Source of the DNA: Cyclobacterium sp. SYSU L10401
Lineage (GTDB): Bacteria; Bacteroidota; Bacteroidia; Cytophagales; Cyclobacteriaceae
Reading direction: 5' to 3'
DNA: 64,000 nt
NCBI RefSeq assembly: GCF_010993705.1
Contig: NZ_WOFO01000003.1
Span: 310,001-374,000 of the forward strand
Of the stretch, positions 26,501-36,175 are shown in pieces. The position numbers were made by a program, and so were the translations under genes. Position 1 is the stretch's first letter. The number at the start of each line of letters is the position of its first letter. The notes beneath the pieces are model-generated. The model was not told the origin of the DNA, did no database searches, and saw nothing but the letters and a program-made list of their open reading frames with translations.

Positions 26501-26646
26501 GTATAATTTGTTCGGGGCTTCATCTGAGAAGGTAAACCTTTGCTATTGCGGCGGTTAAATCCTTTCGGATGCAGGTAGCACCTTTACCAGGGATTCAAGG
26601 CCAAAATTTTAAACCGTTTGGAGATAAGCAAGTCAATTATTTTACT

Positions 26647-26654
26647 TAATTTTG
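26647..26654 (+). promoter_or_regulatory. -7 promoter element for pyrG
   Basis: TAATTTTG matches TAnnTTTG and lies 42 bases before the pyrG start codon. A TTTG at 26617-26620 could be the -33 half, but at 26 bases the spacing is longer than usual. Confidence 0.5.
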
Positions 26655-26696
26655 AATCCCATAAGAATATAAACAAAATTTCATATAAGCGTTCTT

Positions 26697-28319
26697 ATGG
26701 GTTTATCTACTAAACACATCTTTATTACCGGAGGAGTTACATCCTCTCTTGGCAAGGGAATAATTGCTGCCTCCCTAGCCAAACTTTTGCAATCCAGAGG
26801 AATATCTGTAACCATTCAAAAGTTTGATCCATACCTCAATATAGATCCTGGTACTTTAAATCCTTATGAACACGGGGAGTGTTATGTGACAGAGGATGGG
26901 GCAGAAACAGACCTGGACCTGGGGCATTACGAGAGATTTTTGAATGCCACGACTTCTCAGGACAATAATGTAACTACCGGAAGGATTTATAATAATGTCA
27001 TCACAAAGGAAAGAAAAGGAGAATACCTGGGCAAAACAGTACAGGTAGTCCCGCATATAACAGATGAAATAAAGAATAATTTCTACAAACTGGGTCATGA
27101 CGGAAAGTATGATGTAATTATCACGGAAATTGGTGGCTGTGTAGGGGATATTGAATCCCTTCCTTTTGTAGAATCGGTGAGACAGGCACGATGGGATCTG
27201 GGTCCAAATAATATTCTGGTAATTCATTTGACACTAATTCCTTACCTTTCTGCAGCAAAGGAGCTGAAAACCAAGCCCACCCAACATTCCGTCAAGCAAT
27301 TATTGGAAGCGGGTGTTCAGCCGGATATTTTGGTTTGCAGGACAGAACACCACCTGCCGGCAGACGTTAAAAAGAAAATTGCCCTTTTCTGTAACGTTCA
27401 GCTGAACTGTGTCATTGAAGCCATGGATGCAGACTCTATTTATGATGTTCCCCTTCTGATGAAAAAGGAACGCCTGGATGAAAGGGTCATGAGTAAGCTG
27501 AAAATTACATCTAAATCCAATACCGAATTGGAACAATGGAAGGAGTTTTTGGGAAAGCTCAAAAATCCAACCATGGAGGTAGATGTAGCCCTGATAGGCA
27601 AATATGTATCCCTACCTGATGCCTATAAGTCTATCATTGAATCCTTTATCCATGCAGGAACTTCACTGGAGTGTAAAGTAAACCTGCACCTGGTTTCATC
27701 GGAAGAGGTGAATAAAGACAATGTGCATAAGAAAATGCAAGATATGGATGGAGTGCTGGTAGCTCCTGGATTTGGAATCAGGGGGCTGGAAGGAAAACTC
27801 GAAGCTGCCAAATTTGCCAGGATAAATGAAATCCCTTATTTCGGGATTTGTCTGGGTATGCAAATAGCGGTGATAGAATTTGCCAATAATGTCCTTGGAT
27901 TAAAGGAGGCCTCCTCAACAGAAATAAATCCGGATTGTAAGGATCCGGTAATATTTTTAATGGAGGGGCAAAAAGATATTACACAAATGGGAGGTACCAT
28001 GCGTCTGGGATCCTATCCTTGTGAATTGGTCAAAGGGACCCGTGCTTTTGCAGCCTATGGAAAGCAAAAGATTACAGAGCGCCACAGGCACAGGTATGAG
28101 TTCAATAATAAATACCTGAAGGATTTTGAAAAGCATGGCATGATCGCCTCCGGTAGGAATCCCGATAAAGGATTGGTAGAGATCATAGAAATCAAAGACC
28201 ATCCCTGGTTTGTCGGTACTCAGTTTCATCCGGAGTATAAAAGTACGGTATTAAATCCACATCCCTTGTTTGTTCGTTTCATCAAAGCGATGATCGATAA
28301 AAAACAAAATAAGTCATAA
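26697..28319 (+). CDS. pyrG: CTP synthase
   Basis: This 540-residue cytoplasmic enzyme makes CTP from UTP, ATP and glutamine. The synthetase domain begins [20 protein letters not shown]. The C-terminal amidotransferase domain has the nucleophile in [14 protein letters not shown] and the His/Glu pair in [10 protein letters not shown]. Length and motif order are those of canonical PyrG. It is followed 55 bases later by yidC in the same direction. Confidence 0.99.
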   Translation: MGLSTKHIFITGGVTSSLGKGIIAASLAKLLQSRGISVTIQKFDPYLNIDPGTLNPYEHGECYVTEDGAETDLDLGHYERFLNATTSQDNNVTTGRIYNNVITKERKGEYLGKTVQVVPHITDEIKNNFYKLGHDGKYDVIITEIGGCVGDIESLPFVESVRQARWDLGPNNILVIHLTLIPYLSAAKELKTKPTQHSVKQLLEAGVQPDILVCRTEHHLPADVKKKIALFCNVQLNCVIEAMDADSIYDVPLLMKKERLDERVMSKLKITSKSNTELEQWKEFLGKLKNPTMEVDVALIGKYVSLPDAYKSIIESFIHAGTSLECKVNLHLVSSEEVNKDNVHKKMQDMDGVLVAPGFGIRGLEGKLEAAKFARINEIPYFGICLGMQIAVIEFANNVLGLKEASSTEINPDCKDPVIFLMEGQKDITQMGGTMRLGSYPCELVKGTRAFAAYGKQKITERHRHRYEFNNKYLKDFEKHGMIASGRNPDKGLVEIIEIKDHPWFVGTQFHPEYKSTVLNPHPLFVRFIKAMIDKKQNKS

Positions 28320-28374
28320 GAAAAATCAATAAGTATAGCAGGGTAAAGAGACCTGTTAAATAAACGATTATATC

Positions 28375-30195
28375 ATGGATAAAAATCAAGCGACAGGACT
28401 AATTCTTTTCGCAGCTGTCATTCTGGTTTACTCACTTTTTTTTGCTAGCGAGCCTGAGCAGATAACGGAACCACAGTCAACCAATACTACACAGGTTCAG
28501 TCTAAATCGAACGATGAGGAAGACCCGGATGAATTGGAGGTGGATGAGCAGAGGGACAGTTTGAAAAATATAGAAAGCCGGCAAAGGTTTGGAGATTTTT
28601 CCAGCTTGCTCGATGGTGTTGAGAAACCCGTCATTTTGGAAAACGAAAACCTCAAGGTAACCCTATCCAATAAAGGGGGAGAAATACAGCAGGTAGAAGT
28701 CAAAGGATTTAAAACTTTTGATCAGCAGCCCCTGATATTGTTTGACCAGGGTTCCGGTGATCTGGAATATGAAATCAATACCAGGCAAGGAAAAATCGGC
28801 TTAAATGAGCTTTTTTTCGAGGTAAGTGAGGCGACCACAGAAGTAGATGGTGTAGCGATCAATCAACTGATTTTCACTGCCAATGTAGGTACTGGTAGTT
28901 TAAAACGTATCTATGGCTTGCCTGCAAGCGGGTATGAAATAAGCCATTTGGTACAGGGTGATGGACTGGGTGCGCTGGTGTCTGATGACATGCTAACAGT
29001 AAACTGGAGTAGTAAACTTAAAAAGCTGGAGGAGGACATGGAGGAGTCCAGAAGGAAAACCTACATGAATTTTCTCACGCTGGAGGAGGATTATGATTAT
29101 TTGACTACCGGTGACTCAGAAGATGCACAGCAAGTGGGAGAGCCATTGAAATGGGTGGCATTCAAGCAGCGCTTTTTTACCGCAGGGATTATTGCGAAAA
29201 ATCAGTTTGCCGGGGCTAACCTGGCTCAGGAAACCCCTCTGGATGCTTCTTCTGTAAAAAACATGTACGCTACCCTGTCCATTCCTGTAAATGAGGAGGT
29301 AGCCTACTATTTTGGACCCAATAATTATAAAATCCTAAAGCAAGTTGCCCCTGATTTTGACTTAAACGTGGACATGGGTTATGTTTTCGTGAGTTGGGTA
29401 AATAAATACATCATTGTCAACCTTTTCCATTGGCTGGAAAACTTCTTTGATAATTATGGGGTGATCATCATATTGATCGTTTTTATCATCAAGTTGTTTC
29501 TTCTGCCATTGACCTACAAATCCTATATAGGGATGGCTAAGATGAGGGTTATCAAACCGGAGATTGATGAACTGAAGGAAAAATACGGTGATGACCAGAC
29601 CAAAATGCAGCAAGAGCAAATGAAACTCTTCTCCCAACTGGGGGTCAGTCCCATATCAGGATGCCTGCCCATGGTATTGCAAATGCCGTTTTTGCTGGCC
29701 ATGTTTTTCTTCTTTCCCAATTCCATAGAACTGAGGCAGGAATCTTTCCTTTGGGCACATGATCTTTCTACCTATGACTCAATTTTAAACCTTCCATTCA
29801 CCATTCCTTTTTATGGATCTCACGTCAGTTTGTTTACCCTGCTGATGACACTTTCTCAAATAGCCTATACCCACTTTAACAATCAACTGACGACAGCGCA
29901 GGGACCTATGAAAAACATTGGCTACATCATGCCAGTAGTTTTCATGTTTGTGTTAAACTCTTTCCCTGCCGCATTGAGTTTCTACTACTTTGTATCCAAT
30001 ATGGTGACCTTTGGTCAGCAGGCATTGATCAAGCAATTTGTTGATGACAGCAAAATCAGACAAAAAGTAGAAGAAAGCAAAGCCAAAAATGCCAACAAGA
30101 AAAAATCCAAGTTTCAGATGAGGATAGAGCAGGCCATGAAGGCGGCCGAAAGCAAAAAAGCTGAACCGAAAAAAAGAAAAGGAAAACAAAAATAG
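28375..30195 (+). CDS. yidC: Membrane protein insertase YidC
   Basis: This 606-residue inner-membrane insertase helps fold and integrate membrane proteins. It has an N-terminal helix, a large periplasmic beta domain (about 75-330), and then the conserved core. The core includes YGVIIILIVFIIKLFLLPLTYKS (written here in part), the cytoplasmic coiled coil with KMQQEQMKLFSQLGVSPISG, and CLPMVLQMPFLLAMFFFFPN. The C-terminal tail is strongly basic (KKKSKFQMR, KKAEPKKRKGKQK), as in Bacteroidota YidC, where it may touch the ribosome. Confidence 0.98.
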   Translation: MDKNQATGLILFAAVILVYSLFFASEPEQITEPQSTNTTQVQSKSNDEEDPDELEVDEQRDSLKNIESRQRFGDFSSLLDGVEKPVILENENLKVTLSNKGGEIQQVEVKGFKTFDQQPLILFDQGSGDLEYEINTRQGKIGLNELFFEVSEATTEVDGVAINQLIFTANVGTGSLKRIYGLPASGYEISHLVQGDGLGALVSDDMLTVNWSSKLKKLEEDMEESRRKTYMNFLTLEEDYDYLTTGDSEDAQQVGEPLKWVAFKQRFFTAGIIAKNQFAGANLAQETPLDASSVKNMYATLSIPVNEEVAYYFGPNNYKILKQVAPDFDLNVDMGYVFVSWVNKYIIVNLFHWLENFFDNYGVIIILIVFIIKLFLLPLTYKSYIGMAKMRVIKPEIDELKEKYGDDQTKMQQEQMKLFSQLGVSPISGCLPMVLQMPFLLAMFFFFPNSIELRQESFLWAHDLSTYDSILNLPFTIPFYGSHVSLFTLLMTLSQIAYTHFNNQLTTAQGPMKNIGYIMPVVFMFVLNSFPAALSFYYFVSNMVTFGQQALIKQFVDDSKIRQKVEESKAKNANKKKSKFQMRIEQAMKAAESKKAEPKKRKGKQK

Positions 30196-30572
30196 GAGGC
30201 TTATTTCCCTTTTAATAATGCGATTGGTTTTATCGGTATATACCTTTCTTTTATCGGACAAATGTCTGTTTCGATGTTGAATCGGGAGAATATCGCATGT
30301 TTCTCCCCGTTTGTTATCCGGGCAATAAAGCATTATTTTATGTGGCGCGTGTGTTTTGCCTGCCTGCGGAAGTCAGACTCGATTCATGCTTTTATTTAGG
30401 GGGCGCAGTTCCGATGCAATCTGGTCTGCCAGAGCCATTAGGGGCAAGTTGATCGACTTATCAATAAATAATGAAGGGTTTTCCACCGTTGGATGTGGAA
30501 AAGTAGCTGTCCATAGTTCCGATTTAAATGATATATTTGTGAAGCGATCAGGAAACGGAAATCAAACTTCAT
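30196..30572. other. Intergenic region between yidC and the UPF0173 gene
   Basis: This stretch of 377 bases is less AT-rich than the other gaps. It holds a small hairpin with arms GGGAGAA (30284-30290) and TTCTCCC (30301-30307) but no T-run, and a TATATTTG at 30532-30539 that fits the -7 promoter consensus 33 bases before the next gene. A 64-codon frame from 30386 matches nothing I know. No tRNA-like structure was found. Confidence 0.4.
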
Positions 30573-31256
30573 ATGATTGAACTCAGGTATTTTGGTCATT
30601 CGACCTTCTTGACCAGGATTAAAGGCATTGAAATATTGTTTGATCCATTTATTTCTCCCAATACACTGGCTTCGGCTATTGATATCGATGAAATAAATCC
30701 GGACTATATTTTGATCACCCATGGACATGAGGACCATGTAGCTGATGTGGAAAGAATTGCAAAAAATAGTTCGGCCATGTTGGTGTCCAATTTTGAAATT
30801 ATCAGTTGGTTTGAGGGAAAGGGATTCGAAAAGGTACATCCCATGAATCATGGAGGAAACAAGCTGTTTGATTTTGGAAAGGTAAAATATGTGTCTGCCA
30901 TTCACAGCAGTACCCTACCGGATGGGTCCGCTGGTGGAAACCCCGGAGGTTTTGTGATTTCGTCCGAAGAGGGGAATTTTTACTTTGCCGGAGATACGGC
31001 CCTTACCTACGATATGAAATTAATCGGAGATTCCTATGACATTGATTTTGCTGTATTGCCTATAGGAGATAACTTTACGATGGACATAAATGATGCCATT
31101 AAGGCAGCGGATTTTGTGGGAACGGATAAAATCATAGGAATGCATTATGACACCTTCCCATATATCAAAATCAATAAATCAGAAGCAAAGCATTTGGCTG
31201 AAAAAGCCGGTAAAGATTTGTATTTGCTTGACATAGGGGAAAGTATTACGCTATAA
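30573..31256 (+). CDS. UPF0173 metal-dependent hydrolase (metallo-beta-lactamase fold)
   Basis: This 227-residue protein has the metallo-beta-lactamase fold. The zinc motif is ILITHGHEDHVADV. Downstream metal ligands are in NFYFAGDTALTYDM and GMHYDTFPYI. The length and the start IELRYFGHSTFLTRI match the UPF0173 group, whose substrate is unknown. It lies 6 bases before parA and appears to be the first gene of the parA-parB-lepB run. Confidence 0.92.
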   Translation: MIELRYFGHSTFLTRIKGIEILFDPFISPNTLASAIDIDEINPDYILITHGHEDHVADVERIAKNSSAMLVSNFEIISWFEGKGFEKVHPMNHGGNKLFDFGKVKYVSAIHSSTLPDGSAGGNPGGFVISSEEGNFYFAGDTALTYDMKLIGDSYDIDFAVLPIGDNFTMDINDAIKAADFVGTDKIIGMHYDTFPYIKINKSEAKHLAEKAGKDLYLLDIGESITL

Positions 31257-31262
31257 TAAATA

Positions 31263-32042
31263 ATGGGAAAAGTAATAGCTATTGCCAATCAAAAAGGAGG
31301 GGTGGGAAAAACCACCACGGCCATGAATCTGGCGGCCAGTTTGGCTGTTTTGGAATACAAAACACTGGTGATCGATGCAGATCCTCAAGCCAATACCACT
31401 TCGGGTTTAGGGTATGATCCTAAAAGCATTGATACCAGCATCTACGAATGCATGGTAAATGAAAATGATATCCGGGAGATCATCATTTCTACCGAAATAG
31501 ATAACCTGGATTTGGTACCCTCTCACATTGATTTGGTTGGCGCAGAAGTGGAAATGGTTAACCTGGAAAACAGGGAAGAAAAAATGAGAGCTGTCATCAG
31601 TGAGGTAAGGGAAGAGTATGATTTTATCATCATCGACTGTTCTCCTTCACTCGGCTTGATTACGATCAATGCCCTCACGGCTGCCAATTCGGTTATTATT
31701 CCGGTCCAATGTGAATATTTTGCGTTGGAGGGTTTGGGGAAATTGCTGAATACCATCAAGATCATTCAAACCAGACTTAACCAGGACCTGGAAATAGAAG
31801 GTATTCTCCTGACCATGTATGATGTCAGGTTAAGGCTTTCCAATCAAGTGGTGGATGAAGTAAAAATGCATTTTAAAAACATGACTTTTGAAACCATCAT
31901 ACCCAGAAACGTTAAATTAAGTGAATCTCCCAGTTTTGGTATGCCGGTTGTGGCTTTCGATGCCACTGGAAAAGGTGCAGTGGCTTACCTTAACCTGGCC
32001 AATGAAATTGCCACAAAAAATGGAATGGCTAAGGTTAATTGA
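31263..32042 (+). CDS. parA: Chromosome-partitioning ATPase ParA/Soj
   Basis: This 259-residue ATPase works with ParB to move chromosome origins apart. The deviant Walker A motif KGGVGKTTTAMNLAASLA lies at the N-terminus. The IDADPQANTT and IIDCSPSLGLITINAL motifs carry the Walker A' and B aspartates. There is no N-terminal DNA-binding extension, which is the chromosomal Soj form. parB follows after 14 bases. Confidence 0.97.
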   Translation: MGKVIAIANQKGGVGKTTTAMNLAASLAVLEYKTLVIDADPQANTTSGLGYDPKSIDTSIYECMVNENDIREIIISTEIDNLDLVPSHIDLVGAEVEMVNLENREEKMRAVISEVREEYDFIIIDCSPSLGLITINALTAANSVIIPVQCEYFALEGLGKLLNTIKIIQTRLNQDLEIEGILLTMYDVRLRLSNQVVDEVKMHFKNMTFETIIPRNVKLSESPSFGMPVVAFDATGKGAVAYLNLANEIATKNGMAKVN

Positions 32043-32056
32043 ATATAACATTAAAA

Positions 32057-32968
32057 ATGGCTGTCAGTAAAACAAATAAAAAGAGAGGGGCATTGGGAAA
32101 GGGATTGGGTGCCTTATTGCAAGATTCTCCCCAAAAGAATAGTGAAGGAGGCGAAAACCATCCCATAGCGGGTATTTTCGAGATTCCCCTGGAGCAGATA
32201 CAGGTTAACCCTTTTCAGCCCAGGACCCATTTTGATAAAACAGCACTTGAGGAGCTGGCGGAGTCCATTACCGTTCAGGGCATTATACAGCCGATTACGG
32301 TTAGAAAACTAGCAGACAAGGAGTACCAGCTCATATCTGGGGAAAGGCGGTACCAGGCCTCAAAAATGGCGGGGCTGGATAAAATTCCGGCTTATGTGCG
32401 GCTGGCCAATGACCAGCAAATGCTGGAAATGGCCCTGATTGAAAACATTCAGAGAGAAAACCTTAATGCGCTGGAAATAGCCCATTCCTATCAGAGACTT
32501 TTATCAGAATGTGATCTTAAGCAAGAGCAGCTTGGAGACAGGGTGGGTAAAAACCGGACCACTGTAAACAATTACCTCAGGTTGCTAAAATTGCCGCCAG
32601 ATATCCAGGCGGGAATACGGGATCAGAAGATTAGCATGGGGCATGCCAGGGCGTTGATCAACATCGAAGATGTGGACAAGCAACTCGCTATTTTCAATAG
32701 GATGATTACGGAGGAATTGAGCGTCCGGAAAGTAGAGGCCCTGGTTAAAGATTTGAGTGAAGGAAAAGAAAAGAAAGAAGCATCATCCCAATCCAAAACT
32801 GATCCGGTAAAAAAATATGAGATCAATAAATTACAACAAAAACTAGCCTCTCATTTTGGTACCAAGGTCTCATTAAAGGCAGATCAGAAGGATAAAGGGG
32901 AAATCAAAATTCCATTTCACTCCACCAGCGATCTAAACAGGATTTTGGAAATTCTAGATTTGATCTAA
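32057..32968 (+). CDS. parB: Chromosome-partitioning protein ParB/Spo0J
   Basis: This 303-residue CTP-dependent DNA clamp loads at parS sites. It begins KRGALGKGLGALL, the segment expected to stimulate ParA, followed by box I (QVNPFQPRTHFD), box II (LISGERRYQASKMAG) and the helix-turn-helix LGDRVGKNRTTVNNYLRLL. The C-terminal dimer domain ends the protein. ATG 32057 is preferred over TTG 32039, which would overlap parA. I saw no parS consensus in the window. Confidence 0.97.
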   Translation: MAVSKTNKKRGALGKGLGALLQDSPQKNSEGGENHPIAGIFEIPLEQIQVNPFQPRTHFDKTALEELAESITVQGIIQPITVRKLADKEYQLISGERRYQASKMAGLDKIPAYVRLANDQQMLEMALIENIQRENLNALEIAHSYQRLLSECDLKQEQLGDRVGKNRTTVNNYLRLLKLPPDIQAGIRDQKISMGHARALINIEDVDKQLAIFNRMITEELSVRKVEALVKDLSEGKEKKEASSQSKTDPVKKYEINKLQQKLASHFGTKVSLKADQKDKGEIKIPFHSTSDLNRILEILDLI

Positions 32969-33580
32969 GTGAATTGTCTGATTCCTGAAATCCAGCCTAA
33001 ATCATGGGGTAAAATTCTCCTTGCCTGTTGTTTATTCATTCCTTTTTGGTCTTTTCAGACACAAAATGTGAATGCTCAGGAAATGGATACCCTGCGGTTG
33101 GATCAGGATACAATTCAGATAGAAGGTGCCCCACAAAATGTTAAAGATCCTAAAAAAGCCCTGATATTGTCCTTGATTTTGCCTGGAGCAGGGCAGGTTT
33201 ATAATGAAAAAGTCTGGAAATTGCCTTTACTTTACGGTGGAGTAACTACAGCTGTGTATTTTTTGGGATTCAATAACCGGAGGTACCAGGAGTTTTTGGT
33301 TGCTTTGGAGATCGTTCGGGAAGGAACAGAACCCAGTCCTTTTCCCAACCTGAACGAAGATGGGATCATTAGGAATGTAAATTATTGGCGCAGAAACAGG
33401 GATGCCATGTACATGGTGTTTGGTGCCATTTATGCTTTGGGAGCAGTAGATGCATTTGTGGATGCACACCTTTCAAGTTTTGATATCAGTGAAGATTTAA
33501 GTTTAAAGTTTGAACCCTCAATAGAACCGCTGCTGGCGAATAACAGTAGCATAGGGGTTTCTATAAAATTAAGATTTTAA
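32969..33580 (+). CDS. DUF5683-domain membrane protein
   Basis: This is a 203-residue protein of unknown role, widespread in Bacteroidota. A signal peptide (about residues 14-36) leads to the DUF5683 domain: DPKKALILSLILPGAGQVYN, then a hydrophobic segment with LLYGGVTTAVYFLGF, then YWRRNRDAMYMVFGAIYAL. No ATG lies before the signal peptide, so GTG 32969, directly after the parB stop, is the likely start and implies coupled translation. dapB starts at the base after its stop codon. Confidence 0.85.
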   Translation: MNCLIPEIQPKSWGKILLACCLFIPFWSFQTQNVNAQEMDTLRLDQDTIQIEGAPQNVKDPKKALILSLILPGAGQVYNEKVWKLPLLYGGVTTAVYFLGFNNRRYQEFLVALEIVREGTEPSPFPNLNEDGIIRNVNYWRRNRDAMYMVFGAIYALGAVDAFVDAHLSSFDISEDLSLKFEPSIEPLLANNSSIGVSIKLRF

Positions 33581-34303
33581 ATGAATATATTGATTTTAGG
33601 TTATGGCAAAATGGGTAAAATAATTTCCCGTATTGCAGGGGATAGGGGTCATCAGATTGCGGCCAGGATAAACATAGATAATGTGTCTGACCTGGAAACT
33701 TTGGATACAAGCCAAATAGATGTAGCCATTGAATTTAGTCAGCCAGATGCTGCCGTACCAAATATCAAATGGTGTATGGAAAATGGGGTGCCTGTAGTGG
33801 TAGGCACTACTGGCTGGCAGGAGCAAAAAGAAAAGGTTGCTGAATGGTGTCAGGAAAAAAACGGATCACTATTTTATGCTTCCAATTTTAGTATAGGTGT
33901 AAATATATTTTTTAAAGTCAATGAGTTTTTGGCCAGACTGATGCAGGATCAGAATGGATACCAGGCCTCGGTAGAAGAAATACATCATACAGAAAAAAGG
34001 GACGCTCCCAGCGGGACAGCGATTTCTCTGGCGGAAGGTTTAATCCAAAATAACAACAAATACAAGGATTGGAAATTGCAGGATGCAGAAGCGATTGAAG
34101 CGGGAATTTTACCCATTACCTCGAAACGTATCGATCCTGCACCGGGTACCCATACTGTACACTATGCATCAGCAATAGATGATATCACCATTCAGCATAC
34201 GGCCCATAGCAGAGAAGGCTTTGCCCTGGGAGCGGTTTTGGTAGCTGAATGGTTGCCCGATAAAAAGGGTATTTTAACAATGAAGGATTTTTTGGACTTT
34301 TAA
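33581..34303 (+). CDS. dapB: 4-hydroxy-tetrahydrodipicolinate reductase
   Basis: This 240-residue enzyme reduces the cyclic precursor of lysine and meso-diaminopimelate with NAD(P)H. The Rossmann loop ILGYGKMGKIISRIA opens the protein. VVGTTGW and FYASNFSIGVNIFFKV follow. The catalytic and substrate segment is EEIHHTEKRDAPSGTA. It sits between the DUF5683 gene and lepB with almost no gaps, so the run parA to lepB is probably one transcript. Confidence 0.97.
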   Translation: MNILILGYGKMGKIISRIAGDRGHQIAARINIDNVSDLETLDTSQIDVAIEFSQPDAAVPNIKWCMENGVPVVVGTTGWQEQKEKVAEWCQEKNGSLFYASNFSIGVNIFFKVNEFLARLMQDQNGYQASVEEIHHTEKRDAPSGTAISLAEGLIQNNNKYKDWKLQDAEAIEAGILPITSKRIDPAPGTHTVHYASAIDDITIQHTAHSREGFALGAVLVAEWLPDKKGILTMKDFLDF

Positions 34304-34314
34304 CCAAATAAAAA

Positions 34315-35391
34315 ATGAGTCAGGAAAAAAAGAAAAAATCAGCTGCCAGAGAATGGGCAGATGCCTTGCTATTTGCTGTTATTGCAGCAAGTCTTATTCG
34401 TTGGTTACTTTTAGAACCATTTACCATTCCAACAGCATCCATGGAGAAATCCTTGCTGGTTGGGGATTTTTTATTCGTTAGCAAAATGCACTACGGAACC
34501 AGGATTCCCAAAACGATCCTTCAGGTTCCTCTTACACATCAGAAAGTATGGGGGACAAATATCCCATCTTACTCCGAGGCAGTGCAGCTTCCATATTACA
34601 GGTTGCCAGGTTTTACTTCGATCAAAAGAAATGATGTCGTGGTATTCAACTATCCGGAGGAATTTCAATACCCGGTAGATTTGAAAACCAATTATATCAA
34701 AAGGGCCGTGGCGGTGCCAGGAGATGTTATTGAAATCAGGGAAGCCGCAATTTTCGTCAATGGAGAAGCAGCAGAAACACCTGAAGAAATGCAATTCTCC
34801 TATGATGTCATGACCAACAGGCCGTTGAATGCAGAATTCTTTGATCGTTATGGCATTAATCCAGACAGCTATTATCCATTTTCGGACAATTCAGGCTATT
34901 TTATATTTGCTACGGACGAAATGATTGCAGAACTGGAGAAATCTCCGGCAATCGCTTCTGTAAAGAAAAGATTAAACAAACCCGGGCAGGGAGACCCGAA
35001 TATATTTCCGGATGGAGCTTACTATAATTGGAACAAAGATAATTTTGGTCCCCTGGAAATTCCTGCCGAAGGTCAGACCATTGCGCTGAATGAGGACAAT
35101 GTGAGGCGATATGGGTATACCATAGAGATGTTTGAAGGGCACGAAGATATCAATATTGACGGCAATGAACTCTTTATCAATGGGGAAAAGCAGGAAAGTT
35201 ATACTTTTAAACAAAACTATTATTTCATGATGGGAGATAACCGGCACGATTCACTGGACTCTCGTTTTTGGGGATTTGTTCCGGAAGATCATGTGGTAGG
35301 AAAGGCCTGGTTTCTATGGCTTTCTCTGGAAAAACACAAATCCATGTTTAATAAAATCAGGTGGAGCCGTTTCTTCAAATCCATTCATTGA
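34315..35391 (+). CDS. lepB: Signal peptidase I
   Basis: This 358-residue inner-membrane serine protease removes signal peptides. One N-terminal helix (about 15-33) is followed by the nucleophile Ser42 in PTASMEKSLLVGD and the general-base Lys129 in NYIKRAVAVPGD. Late box MGDNRHDSLDSRFWGFVPED completes the catalytic core. The protein is longer than many bacterial homologues because of a ~150-residue insert (about 150-290), which is usual for Bacteroidota LepB. It ends the operon at a strong terminator. Confidence 0.97.
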   Translation: MSQEKKKKSAAREWADALLFAVIAASLIRWLLLEPFTIPTASMEKSLLVGDFLFVSKMHYGTRIPKTILQVPLTHQKVWGTNIPSYSEAVQLPYYRLPGFTSIKRNDVVVFNYPEEFQYPVDLKTNYIKRAVAVPGDVIEIREAAIFVNGEAAETPEEMQFSYDVMTNRPLNAEFFDRYGINPDSYYPFSDNSGYFIFATDEMIAELEKSPAIASVKKRLNKPGQGDPNIFPDGAYYNWNKDNFGPLEIPAEGQTIALNEDNVRRYGYTIEMFEGHEDINIDGNELFINGEKQESYTFKQNYYFMMGDNRHDSLDSRFWGFVPEDHVVGKAWFLWLSLEKHKSMFNKIRWSRFFKSIH

Positions 35392-35406
35392 AATAAGAGG
35401 GTGTTG

Positions 35407-35441
35407 AATAAAACCTTTGGCTTGGAGCCAAAGGTTTTATT
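35407..35441. terminator. Bidirectional terminator between lepB and ung
   Basis: A perfect 15-base-pair stem (35407-35421 with 35427-35441) closes a five-base loop. Its outer arms AATAAAACC and GGTTTTATT supply U-rich tails in both directions. It ends exactly where the ung stop codon begins on the other strand. Confidence 0.9.
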
Positions 35442-36104
35442 TTACCAAACAATAGGCGATAGGCCATTTTTAAGCAGGTAATCGTTGGTTTTACTGAAAT
35501 GCTTGCAACCCAAAAAACCCCTGTGAGCAGATAAAGGACTGGGGTGGGGGGCGTAGAGTTTAAGGTGTTTGCTATCGGAGATAATTCCGGCCTTTTTCCG
35601 GGCATAGGCTCCCCATAGCATAAATACCAAATGCTCTTTTTGATCGGCCAGTTTTTTTACCACTGCATCTGTAAACTCTTCCCAACCTTTTTTTTGATGG
35701 CTTCCTGCATTATAGGCTTCTACTGTTAGGGTAGCGTTGAGCAATAATACGCCCTGGCGGGCCCATTTCTCAAGGTTACCATGGGAAGGTACAGGTACAT
35801 CCAGGTCGCTTTTGAGCTCTTTGAAAATATTCAGCAAAGAAGGAGGGAAGGGCAGTCCCTCTTGAACCGAAAATGACAATCCATGAGCTTGTCCCGGTCC
35901 GTGGTAAGGATCCTGACCAAGTATGACGACCTTGACCTGATCTACAGGGCACAAGTCAAAGGCCTTGAAAATATTTTCCCCTTTGGGATAAATGGTTTTG
36001 GTTTGGTAGGCGTTTTTGACGAATTGGACCAGCTCCTTAAAATAGGGATTTGAAAATTCATCCTCCAGCAGTTGTTTCCAACTATTTTCAATTTTGACGT
36101 TCAT
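35442..36104 (-). CDS. ung: Uracil-DNA glycosylase
   Basis: This 220-residue enzyme removes uracil from DNA. The catalytic Asp is in VVILGQDPYHGPGQAHGL. The uracil pocket VLLLNATLTV and the His loop HPSPLSAHRGFLGCKHF follow. All five family-1 motifs are present and the length is standard. It is a single gene, divergent from apaG and convergent with lepB. Confidence 0.99.
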   Translation of the reverse strand: MNVKIENSWKQLLEDEFSNPYFKELVQFVKNAYQTKTIYPKGENIFKAFDLCPVDQVKVVILGQDPYHGPGQAHGLSFSVQEGLPFPPSLLNIFKELKSDLDVPVPSHGNLEKWARQGVLLLNATLTVEAYNAGSHQKKGWEEFTDAVVKKLADQKEHLVFMLWGAYARKKAGIISDSKHLKLYAPHPSPLSAHRGFLGCKHFSKTNDYLLKNGLSPIVW

Positions 36105-36175
36105 TTATATGTTTTCTCTTGGTATATTTGTTTGATAGCTCAAATTTCGAATAAGTTTTGGTATAATAAAACAGC

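Noticed and set aside
26501-26640. tRNA or known riboswitch before pyrG
   Set aside because: No cloverleaf or T-loop sequence and no known riboswitch core could be found.
30260-30285. Possible parS site near parAB (sequence beginning TGTTTC)
   Set aside because: Only the first six bases match TGTTTCACGTGAAACA and the second half shows no symmetry.
30386-30580. 64-codon frame before the UPF0173 gene
   Set aside because: It matches no family, overlaps the next gene start, and its sequence looks random.
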